Shown: one piece after another, positions 27,201 to 36,900 of the stretch
Position numbering within the stretch: the stretch's first letter is position 1
How the letters are laid out: each line of letters begins with the position of its first letter
Source of the DNA: Hydractinia symbiolongicarpus
Taxonomy: Eukaryota > Cnidaria > Hydrozoa > Anthoathecata > Hydractiniidae
NCBI RefSeq assembly: GCF_029227915.1
Contig: NC_079882.1
Span: forward strand, 24,061,001 to 24,125,000
Direction of reading: 5' to 3'
Length of the DNA stretch: 64,000 nt
The notes under the pieces: model-generated
The model's database searches: none
Seen by the model: only the letters and a program-made list of their open reading frames with translations
What the model was told of the DNA's origin: nothing
Translations under genes and position numbers: made by a program

Positions 27201-30200
27201 GCATATAATTTTAGATTTAATGGATTTGTGATCGAGAGCTAGTTAAACAGTTGATTTGTGTTGTATCGAGAGCTAGCTAAATAGTTGATTTGTGTTGTGC
27301 GAAGAGCTAGCTAAAATTTCATTCTCTTATTTAGAACTACTGATGGACTTCCGCGATCAAGAACCCATCCATGCTTTCAGCATCACCATGCCTGCTGTTA
27401 TTTTTTGCATGGCTGTTGCTGTGACATGTGGTTTACTTGTATGGCCAATAGTTTCCTGGGGTGCTGGCATCGCCACAGCAATTTGTATTACCCTCTCGTT
27501 AGTTTTTATTTTAGTGTCTGCTCGGTTAGCTTTGGTTAGCACGTCAGACCGAATACATAGGTTGGGCCTGTTAATCACTAACTTTTTAAACCGCGCCCTA
27601 TGGTTTACACGACTGGTATATTGTATCCCACCATCCATCGGAGACATTCGACCCATGCTCCCGGTGCATATTTTAACAATTGACTTGTGTCGCAGTGTTT
27701 CTGTTAGCGACAACCCCATGACGTCATTGGTGAATTTCACGAGGGAATTGAACAATACTATAGAGAGGGACCTGGGGATGTTTATTCCTCGTCTTTATCG
27801 CATTTTCCAAGCAGGTCCGTACCGTGCGAAAGCTAAAAATAATCACAGTATGAAAACACGCTGGAAAACGATCTGCTGCTGTGTTCCATCATTTGTGTTG
27901 TCTATTTTTATTTTACTCTGTTTATGGATGGGTTTTCTCTTGTTTGGTATTTATGGTTACACAGGACCAAGTACAGTGATCGCCATAGAAATCGCGTGTT
28001 GTTGCGTGTTTGGTGGGGCGTTGCTCGCCAATACCTTGCGCCTGTTTCTAATGATCTACTGTTTGGCGCTGCCAATGAAGAAGCGCATCAAAATTGTCTC
28101 CACACAGGCTGGAATGCAAGAAGAAACTTTCTTGTCTGTGTTGAAGCAGGAATTAGAAATCTGCGTTGACATGTTGGATTGCATCGATGGGTTTGCTGGA
28201 AGACAAACGCGAATTGTTATCAAAATGGAATTGTTAGACTCTCTCGAGCAACAGAAAATCTTAAGTTTAATTAACGCTATTAACTTGTTAGTGTCAGAGC
28301 CGGGTCGTCCGTTTATTCTATTGTTGTCTGTGGACCCAAGGTTACTTGTAAAAGCAGTGGAAGAAACGTTGTGTAATATGCAGGGTCCTTTAATAAACCC
28401 ACAAGAATATCTCAAGAATTTAATCGACTTGCCTTTTTATATAAACGATCAACCGAAACTAAACACGGAGGGTTTAATTCCTATGGATTTGCGTACCCAA
28501 TTGGATGATCAATCTTTTGTTGATGAGAACGAAGAAACAGACTTAGAATGGGATGCCAACGCAGATACGTTGTCTCGTTCACTGGATATTGACACCAACG
28601 GGTATCTCCCTAATGGGAACATCCCTTTGGGGAATGGAAATATTCCCTCAGGAAATGGGAATGTCCCTTCAGGGAATGGAAACGTCCCCTCGGGGAATGG
28701 AAACGTTTCCTTGCTTACCAACGTACGAACAGTGAAGTTTCCATCAAGTGAAAGCTTGAACGTGAGAGAGGATAATATAACTGAAGATATTTCGCATTTG
28801 CTTCGAAACAATGAGAACGGTACGCTCGCTGATGTGAAGAGAATTATGAATGTAGTTTCGTTAAACGGTCGTGTGCTAAGAAACTCTGAAGTTAACTTTC
28901 AATGGACTCGACTAGCAATTTGGGTTAGCTTATGCGACGGCTGGCCATATAAAGCTAGTTGGATTACGTTGTTGTGTTGTGATGCGTCTCTGGATTTACA
29001 TCGAAAGATGACGATTAGAAGTCTACAACTACTGCTTGGCTATTCGATACCCGTTATCAACGATCAAGACATGAGTTCAGAAAACGCTAATACGTACTTT
29101 GAGACGTTTATATCGTCACATAAACCTGCCATAACTGTAGGCGACGTCCGTTTATTTGTGCCGTTTTTGTTTTACATGGATCCGACAATTCGCAAGTTGA
29201 TGGTGGATTATTTAGTTGCCATGAAAAGTGGAAGTATATCAAAACAACCTTCCATACAGCAGCAGTTTTCAAGTAGATCCAATTTCCCGCTTTCACCTGG
29301 TGGGAGTAGCAGCAAGGTTCGTACTCTATAAATGGACTTAGTATCAGACTTAGTATCAGATACATGACTACAAATGGTTTATACCTTTATTACTCTTCTA
29401 CGCCCTGTTTATTTTTGAGTCCTCGATTTTTGCGCACCTATTTAGGGAGCACGTTCTTAATTAGAATTGGTCGTAATTTCAACTAGTCGCTGGTTCTATC
29501 TTGAACACATGCGCATCGTTAATTTTGGCGCGAAAAAAACATAATAAATGTTCCTATTTTCGCATATTTGGGTGTGCAGAAATTAAGAAAAATGGAGGAA
29601 GACTTTGGTATATAAGTAACAATTTATAATCAACCCAAGGAATGATCAACGAATATTAAGGGAATTCAATTATATTTATATCTAAACAATATGTTTGAAT
29701 GTTTCAGTTTATGTGGCGAAGCAATGTTGAAGATCAGATGTTGTTGAGACTTTCTGTTGAAGATGTAGCTCATCAGGTAGACTTTTATTTTCTGCATACC
29801 TCTCACAATAACCTTCATATTGATGAACTCAACAGAATTTTTTTTAAAAATGTTTCTATACCAATCCGAATCCCGTTGTTATAAAATTTTACGAATTATT
29901 ATTAAATTTTGCATGACTGTTAAATCGTGTTCTAAAAACATTTTTATACCGTTTCTTTTTTTTATCTTTTTCCGTTTATAAATTTTCGCATGGATATATT
30001 TTTTGCGAGTAGAAATTTGAAAGTATATGTCACTACGTGAAAACGAAATTCTGGATAAATAAACTCAAGTTAAATTAACCCATCCACTTTATTTAGTTAT
30101 TGGAAATTGAAGGTGTAGACGAAGTTTTGCTGCCAGTTTATAAGGCCCGTCTACACGAGAACAATGTTAATGGTCGCGTACTGATGACTTGCGATTTGCA

Positions 30201-31753
30201 CGAACTTCGCGAAGCGATGCAAATGAAGTTTGGCGACTGGCAGCTATTTAAATCATGGATTGTTTATGCTCGAGGTAAAGAACAGAACAGTGTAAACAGG
30301 TGAGCATTTTACTTTCAAGAAAAGTTTTTAACTCGCAAAGGATGGTGCTGATAGTAATGGCATTAAATTTTCCCAGTCCAACACATCAATCTCTTGTTTC
30401 GAAAACAATATTTTCTGATTCGAACATAAATCTTCCAATTTGAAAACTATCTTTTGTTTGTGTTTCGAAATGCACTCTTCGGTTAACACATGAATCTTCA
30501 GTTTTAAACTAAACTTTAGCTAACTGTTTTTGTGAACTTTAGGAGTGTGGATAAATCATCAAGTTATCGTTCTTCAAGTCGCAATATGAGTTATGGCGAG
30601 GGAAGTCAAACCGAGTCGATACCAGAGTCTCCGAAACAATTATTAAACGGACTTCAAAGTAAGTTTTATTTTCGTGGTATTTATATTCTAGAGGTTCCGG
30701 ATTTTTTTTTATATACGTTATGATTTAGAAGTATCCCGACTACCCGCATTAGATGAGTCGAATATTAATATGCCGTATACGACGCATTCGACGAATACGT
30801 CACCACGGGTGACGATTGAATCGACGAGAAAACGACCAGTCATTGCAAATACTGCTTCTAAGTCTGTCTCTCAAGATAGTGAGAACAGCACCCCTCTACC
30901 TGAAGGTAGCGTCGACCCTCGTTGGCATAGATCAGCTGACTCAGGTTTTGCAAGCACAGATGTTGATCCTAGCACTAGGTTATTGTTGAACTCTATTTCT
31001 GGGAGCGAAAGGACTAACGAGTTAGAGAATTTGTCAAACCATACAGGGGTCATATATTCAAACAGAGACGATATTAAAGTTGAGGATGCGACCAAGGCTA
31101 AGACACCAGCTACTTTGTTACTTAACGATACGTGGAACACTAAAACAGAGCTTGGTTTTAATCACATATATAAAGCACGTGACATTTTAAGTTCGTCAGA
31201 ATCCTCGCAGGAATATATCGCCATTGATATTGACGATCGTAAAACTTGGAAATACGCCAAAGTGTGTGACGCCAACGAAAATGCGTCACCAGAGCACGCG
31301 CAAACAGAAAACCAAAACACGTTAGACAGTATAAAATGTGAGCGACCTCCGTCACTTTCTGACGTGCCGTTACCTCCTATGTCTATGTTAGGTGAAGACC
31401 ATGAGTGGACAATGACACCACCAGCTGAATTTGATGACAATAATGACGGCGATGACGACGTAACCTTAACTACGCCGCTTGTTACTAATAGTGATCAACG
31501 TAAAATTGCTTTTCAAAATAAAAAGTTGCGTGATCTTTCGAACTATACAAACTCATCTTCAGAATCTGAAAAACACTTGTTAAGACAAGAAGATCGAACT
31601 ACGAGGTCTGATGCCGTCAAAATTCTACGAATTAGTAAATCATCTCTTCGGAAATCGTCGTCACTTGACAGTCATCACAAACGACGTGTCGGTCAGTCGA
31701 ACAGATTTGTTCCCCATGGCGTCTCCAATACTGAAAAGGAATCGCAATTTTAA
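9228..31753 (+). CDS. KIDINS220: KIDINS220/ARMS, kinase D-interacting ankyrin-repeat membrane scaffold
   Basis: Complete gene. Coding exons: 9228-9335, 9964-10062, 10873-10971, 11091-11189, 11959-12057, 13417-13515, 21633-21731, 22513-22611, 22926-23024, 23554-23652, 24038-24136, 24339-24516, 26231-26401, 27335-29316, 29708-29776, 30097-30299, 30543-30658, 30729-31753. All have GT/AG borders and join in frame to 1613 codons (vertebrate protein about 1770). Residues 1-425 are ankyrin repeats of the G-xTALxxA type. 426-1143 is a KAP-family NTPase module with four hydrophobic helices (about 499-520, 525-548, 664-684, 696-727). The expected P-loop reads GVEKS (471-475) instead of GSGKS, and the Walker B region has E781 where Asp is expected. 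A SAM-like module (about 1155-1230) includes NVNGRVL and FGDWQLF. The Ser/Thr-rich tail ends in ESQF. The family is a membrane scaffold for neurotrophin and Eph-type receptors and protein kinase D. The start was chosen because aagATGG follows an acceptor-like site. Identity is firm; exon 14's donor (AAG|gttcgt) is weak. Confidence 0.95.
11666..11770. repeat. Three tandem copies of a 35-bp unit in KIDINS220 intron 4
   Basis: Units at 11666-11700, 11701-11735 and 11736-11770 each begin ctcgtggtatgaggcaa and end atcctcgac or atcatcgac. They differ at only a few positions. The tract is GC-richer than the surrounding intron and shows no coding signal. Confidence 0.9.
15504..15570. repeat. (TGAA)n microsatellite
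   Basis: Near-perfect tetranucleotide run with one ttaa interruption near 15518. Degenerate GATG/GAGT units continue to about 15610. Intronic. Confidence 0.95.
16734..16766 (+). CDS. Candidate alternative first coding exon of KIDINS220
   Basis: An ATG in a fair context (acgATGT) opens 11 codons ([11 protein letters not shown]) that end exactly at AAG|gtaatt, a donor leaving phase 0. The next downstream exon (21633) also starts in phase 0, so splicing would give a protein lacking the first six ankyrin repeats. An in-frame TAA lies about 25 nt upstream of the ATG, so this would be a first exon. It sits in the middle of the 8.1-kb intron, where an internal promoter is plausible. Evidence is structural only; a chance ORF is possible. 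Confidence 0.35.
18565..18840 (+). mobile_element. tRNA-derived SINE copy with (AAT)n tail
   Basis: The head contains a tRNA-like region with a box-B-like ggtttggtccac (about 18634-18645). The body continues through ctataccctgtataaat to an aataataataataa tail at about 18825-18837. The end resembles the SINE at 61108-61378 (cctgggtaaat then an AAT tail), suggesting related subfamilies. It lies in KIDINS220 intron 6. No flanking target duplication could be recognised. Confidence 0.5.
18849..18877. repeat. Poly-C tract
   Basis: A C-run with two T interruptions, including 20 consecutive C at 18858-18877, directly 3' of the SINE tail. The length is probably unreliable in assembly. Confidence 0.95.
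19760..20314. repeat. Inverted-repeat element with repeated AATTAAC motifs
   Basis: The left arm at about 19789-19809 (gtcgtgaaattaacgcggt) matches the right arm at 20293-20314 in reverse complement with one mismatch. Additional gaaattaac or ttaattaac units recur between about 19765 and 19885 and between 20235 and 20290. This looks like a MITE-like or foldback element in intron 6. Termini and target duplication are not clear. Confidence 0.45.
20332..20431. repeat. CT-rich tandem duplication followed by (CCCT)n
   Basis: A roughly 30-bp unit (ttatctttttttt then cgaactctccctc) is present twice in tandem at 20332-20391, followed by a CCCT/CCTC tract at 20401-20431. Simple-sequence DNA in intron 6. 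Confidence 0.85.
24151..24210. repeat. (GTTT)n microsatellite just after a KIDINS220 exon
   Basis: Near-perfect tetranucleotide run beginning about 15 nt after the exon that ends at 24136. That exon has a weak donor (AAG|gtttta). Confidence 0.95.
26533..27165. mobile_element. MITE with long terminal inverted repeats in KIDINS220 intron 13
   Basis: The first roughly 100 bp (from cgtggaattttgacgtggt) match the last roughly 100 bp (ending accacgtcaaaatttcacg) in reverse complement, with mismatches at roughly one position in ten. The interior (about 26640-27060) has no coding capacity. This is a classic non-autonomous DNA-transposon shape of about 633 bp. I could not find a convincing target-site duplication, so the superfamily is unassigned. 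Confidence 0.75.
27221..27315. repeat. Three 34-bp tandem units next to a splice acceptor
   Basis: Units at about 27221-27250, 27251-27284 and 27285-27315 share ttgatttgtg and gagagctagctaaa. The last unit ends 20 nt before the acceptor of the large KAP exon (27335), so the array sits across the expected branch-point region. Confidence 0.8.
28590..28712 (+). repeat. In-frame 18-bp minisatellite inside KIDINS220
   Basis: The coding sequence repeats an 18-nt unit encoding (S/P)GNGN(V/I), giving about five tandem copies of a Gly-Asn-rich hexapeptide around residues 902-940. It lies in the acidic linker after the KAP NTPase core, a region expected to be disordered, and keeps the reading frame. 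Confidence 0.9.
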
Positions 31754-33192
31754 AAAGTTTTTTTATTTCAGACATTTTTTCTATATTTATTGTCTTCGAA
31801 TATTTTAGTTTTCTATTTATTTATGAGATTATCATTATTATTATTATTATTACTAGTTAAGAAAAAACTATATTTTTTTGTATATACTTGTGAACAATAA
31901 TTTAAAATATCAATGGAGCGCGTAATGTGCCACCATCAAGCATGTGTGTTTCGATACGTGTCATGAATTTCAGCAAATCTTTCGCTGGCAGTGCTACAGA
32001 TTTTTCAGTTGTTAGTTGAGGTAAAAAAAGCCCCAATCCTGTTCCGACCGGGTTGTGGGACTGGGATTCCGCTACGAGGCAATTTTTTGGTTATAGCTTC
32101 CAAACTACCGTGACTATAATTTTGGAAGTCGAAATTTTTTAGTTTTCTGACACCAATTTCTAATACTGTATCAGGTCAAGTTTCAAGGACAAATATTTCC
32201 TTTGTCTCAAGTTTGGACTTATTAGTCTACCACCATGTCACCTAATAGCATTGAAGGAACAGGGTGAAGGAGAATTACTCTGCACCTCTTGTGTTATTTT
32301 AAGTAGTGGCACTCTGGTGTTTATTTGTCATTGTTAATTGCAGTGGAGAAAAGCAGTGGTATTTTTTCATCTTGTTCAACCAGCGCTAATTTATAGCTCT
32401 AAATAACTTTTTATAATTTCAGTTGTATATTTATACATATATAAAAATATGACGCGTGTATATAAATAATTCCGACCTTTATGGCGTCTAATAAGTGTCC
32501 AATTTTCCGAAAACCCGAAATACTAAATCGGAAAACTGATCAACAGTGTTTTTATATCAACCATTCGTTGGAGTCTATAAAAGCAACTTTACACATTTTG
32601 TGCGTTAACTTACAATGAAAATATTCGAAATTCTGTGCAGAATGTTCGAATCTAAAACAAAATTAGAATTTCAACACAAAATCAACGTGCATCTTCAAGA
32701 CGCTACGACTTTGCTTTATTAGCAACTGACTTAAACAATATCCCACCCCCTCCTTCTCCAATTGGGTTCTGATCTCAACCATAACTTTGGCTAAAAAGAG
32801 AAATAACCTCCCGTTATTTCACGAAGTTCATTGCTTATGCTAAATCATAACGCGAGATACGCCCCAGAAGACCAATGCTAAAAACAATCCACCATGACGA
32901 TACTTTTGTGTTAGCAACCCAAGACTATTTCCGACAAATTAAAAATGACAGGTCGATTTTGCAATGTTCAAGGTTGTTTTAAATACTGTTATGAACCAGT
33001 TGAATTAAAAGCTGTTTCAGGCTGTATCAATGTGTATACTAGTTTAAAAATTAAGGCGACCGATCATAAACCAGTGCTTATAGAACTCACATTTAATCGT
33101 TAGAGTAACATGCAACAGGAGAAAGAAAGATTATTATTAAAAAGGACTGTTTTCCAGAATTTTTTTCTAAAATGAAACTTCTTTTCAGTTTA
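31754..33192. other. Intergenic region, KIDINS220 3' side
   Basis: Non-coding, presumably including the KIDINS220 3' UTR. I see no canonical AATAAA in the first kilobase; weak variants (attaaa) occur near 33003. No repeats or ORFs of note. Confidence 0.6.
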
Positions 33193-33512
33193 TTAACGAG
33201 AAACAAGACGTATGATATACGCAAACAACCTCGCCAAAAAAGTGTATAAAAAGCCGAAGTTAGACACGACATATTTTGCTATTCGGATAGGCAATAATAT
33301 TGATAGAAAATTTCTCGAAATTTCAATTTTCGTTAGGTCAGTCTGTAAACACGTCCTCGCGGGCGAGATAGTAAAAAGAAAAAAAAAGTCAAAATAGTTA
33401 CCAAGATGAGATTCGAACACACGACTACTCCCGTGTCGGTGCTCAGAGAGGCAAAAATTTCCATTCTTGTAGGACACATTTGCGTTTTAATACAGCTCAC
33501 GAGCTTGTAACA
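33193..33512 (-). mobile_element. SINE-like repeat, copy A
   Basis: Read on the minus strand it starts gttacaagctcgtgagct, passes a tRNA-like stretch with gtgttcgaatctcat (box-B-like) at about 33405-33420, then a pyrimidine-rich tract, and ends near ttgcgtatatcatacgtctt. The same order of segments occurs on the plus strand at 63136-63684. Two copies with shared ends indicate a mobile repeat, probably tRNA-derived. It lies between the convergent KIDINS220 and NAA15 genes. Confidence 0.6.
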
Positions 33513-33534
33513 ACAACACAAACAAGAGAGCCTT

Positions 33535-33540
33535 TTTATT
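33535..33540 (-). terminator. Possible NAA15 polyadenylation signal
   Basis: AATAAA on the minus strand, about 395 nt downstream of the NAA15 stop codon and just outside the SINE-like repeat. It is the nearest canonical hexamer I see downstream of the stop. Function is inferred from position only. Confidence 0.35.
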
Positions 33541-33934
33541 AGCAATAATTGACTACATCCATTTGAGAATACATTTGAAATTAATTGAGTAAAAATCACT
33601 ACGGAAACATACAGTTCTTGAAAATTTACGCAAGCACAAGTTTATATCAAAAGCTTATAAAATGTTGTTTATATAACTGGACTAAGATGATTCTCTACAT
33701 TTATGTCATTAGAACAGAAAAGTGAATACATATAAAGAGACAAAATATACACAGAACAACGCAGGATAAGATCAAAATAAAAAATGTCAAATTTTGTTTT
33801 TCACGTGGTCACTGAAGCACGAGTTCGTTCCGTACCCTACTCACAGCTACCACACCTCTATGCAGGCAAATGCAAAAAATGCATCGCTTCGTCATCTGTT
33901 ATAATTTCTTTCCAGAAACAACGCTTTTTGGATT

Positions 33935-36900
33935 TTACGTTGTCGTACCGTTGACGTCAGTTTCGTTGTTGACGTCTTTGGCTTCCCACTTGGTCAAAAC
34001 AATTTCATCTTCTATCTGCATTTCTTCTTCTTCTTTAAATCTGTCCGTATATGGAAACAACTTGTGGCATTTCTTTCTGTAATCTTCCACTTCAATAGTA
34101 GTAGCTCCGAACTCGCCGCTCATCAATAAATCGTAAATTTCGATGCAAAGCTAAAACGCAGTCAGAAATCATATCCTGAAACAGCTCTATGCAATGTTAA
34201 AATTCAGGAATAAGAGAGGTGGTCAAACAACTTTTTTTACATGAAATCAAGGCGCGTAAAGGCAGAGTGTCCTCCCATGGTTTTTTTATCAAGTTAGTGC
34301 GAGATGGAACAACCGAATGTTTTAATGGAACAAATTTAGAGATTTTTGAAATTATAGTCACAAGGACAGTAACGAAGATTCAAAAAGTGATGGCATATGA
34401 CTTGTAGCTGCAATTTTCTCGACTTTTAAGTAACAACTCCTGTGCGCTTTTAAAACCCACCGGTCAGTATAGTAGGGTTCGATGAATACCTTATTCGTAC
34501 CAATTTCCGTGGAGTGACAAAAAAATATTTTCGCGAGTATTAATTTTCGTACAATATCAACACGAATGTATCTCGCACAAGTTTAAATTTCATAATTATA
34601 GATGTATTTCTGTATCGGGAACTGTTTGTGAGATACATTTTTCGCAATCAGTTCTATTTCTTGAAAAATATCTATCTTCGCAAAGGTTAAACTCTTTTTA
34701 AACATTGACAAAAATGCACATATTTCGTTTCAGTTAATAGAATACAATTATAAGATGTCCATACCCTACATACAGACGTTCACGCTTTCATCTCAACGAT
34801 GAACGTTACTCCCACCCACTTTAATAAGCCTACCTCTAAAGTTACATCAGTTAAATCTTTGGACAGGTTTGTTGCAAGTTTTAGCGCTTCTTTTCTTCTG
34901 TTCTTGTTCAAAGCAAATAGACCTTTCGCAACAGCGATGTGGGCTTGCAGAGATTTAGGATGAGATTGCAGATACAGCATGTTGTACTTTGAAATATCAT
35001 CTCCTTTCACCAGCATTTTAATTTCTCTATCCAGGACAGCTTTTACTGTGTCATGGTACTGGTCGCGATTCTCTTTGACTACGAGTAAATAAAAACTTCA
35101 CGCCAGTGACACTAAACTTCGCATAACTTTATTTACGTGGGCCGTTATCTGTAATTTTTGCGTGGATTTATTTTTGAAATTAAACTTGTTTTAGGATAAA
35201 AAGAAAAATATTATTTACTCTTAATGTACCCTTCGCAGTTAGAAAATTTTTTTATGCGAGTTTATTTCGTGAGTTAGTTTTCTAGAATTTTCGCTAGGAT
35301 TGATTTTCAAGCAATTGGTTAAAATTCACGAAAATTTGTTAACTTTGTATTTCCCAGGTTCACGCCTTTTAAACTTTGTTAATATAAAGGCAGACAAAAA
35401 AACTCACTCCTTTCGAAGTAAAAACTTACTTTTTATCAAAAATCGCACAATACATCCATGCAAGCGCGAATCTGTTGGATCACAGTGAAAAGCCCTCTTA
35501 ATAGATTGCAACATAAGCAAAACTTTTCCTAAGAAAAAAAAAAGAGATTTGTACGAATTCCATTTGCACGTGAACAAAGAAAACTGAAAATTCTCCAACC
35601 TTTTCTTGTGTAAATTTCGAAGGCCATTAAGTGAGTTTCAATCCGATCTCGTGCGAGATTTTGTAGCGGTACCAAGAATTTGATGGCTTCTTCCAAAGGT
35701 ATTTCAGTCTAGATAGACAGATGATTTGATTAGAACAGATCTTTCAAAACACAAATATTTTTGTTAAGATTGACTTCAACGACAAATATAAGGTTTTATA
35801 TTAAAGTAATTATGATAATAGAGAGGTCTGGACTTTTTTTACCTTAACTAGCATCGACGCGTCAAACTTCGTTTTTCCCTCTTCCTTCTTCCCCTCAGGT
35901 TCTTTACTATCCTTGGTTTCACCACCTGAAAAAAAAAAAAAAAATCAGTACTGATGTTGCATCAACACAATGAAAATCTTGAGGTAAAGTTTCTCTCCGT
36001 CTCATGCTTTAAAGTCGTTTGTGAACTTGCAAAAAAAATAAACGAAAATGTCACCTTTCTTTTCCACTTCTTCTTGTTGCTTCTTCTGAGCTCTTCTCTG
36101 CTTACTTTTTAGTTTTTTCAATTCTTTATCTGACAAGTTGCCTAAATATTTCATCACCAAACATAAATTTAGGTAGTCAAAAACACAAGAGAATTTTAGG
36201 GACATGGACATAAAAGTAAAAGACACGGTTAAATAACCTTTGTTTACTTCTGCTGAGTCATCAGAAGACGAGTAGGGTTTGTCGTACAGACCAATGTAGC
36301 ACTAGACGATAAAAAAAAGGGTAGAAAAAAGAAAAACAAAATGGTAGACGTAATTGTGACTGTTTTTTTCCCAAAAAGCAAAGAAATCTCATTACCTCGA
36401 TTGCAATCTTAGCAGCTTTAAAGTAATAGGAGTGGCTTCTTAGTACATCTTCGAGTTTCAGCAACTTGATGTAAGCGCATAAGGTTACTTTCCTCATGCA
36501 ATACGTATGAAAATCGAATTGATCTTCCACGATCTCGTTGAAGTTTCGCTCAATCTGATGGCATTTGCGAAGCGCTTCACCAATCTCGCCTTTACGTTTG
36601 TGCGCGTTGGCACATTCGATTCCAAACCACATGCACTGCATGGAGTCCAGGTCATCGTCAGGTGCTGTACCCTCCTACACGTAAAGAAAAACAATAAAGA
36701 TTATGTGCAAAACACGGCATATATTTAGTTCACACTTGTACTATGTTTACAAGTTTTCATGTTTACATGATTTTTAGTCGTGCTATAAGCTCATAGGTAC
36801 ATATTTTAGTAATTGTAATTCTTGAGGGAGGTTTGTTGCAAATTGAACGCCTGAGTAGCAACTAGACATTACAAAGAAGACACTAGAATACTCTTCTTAT

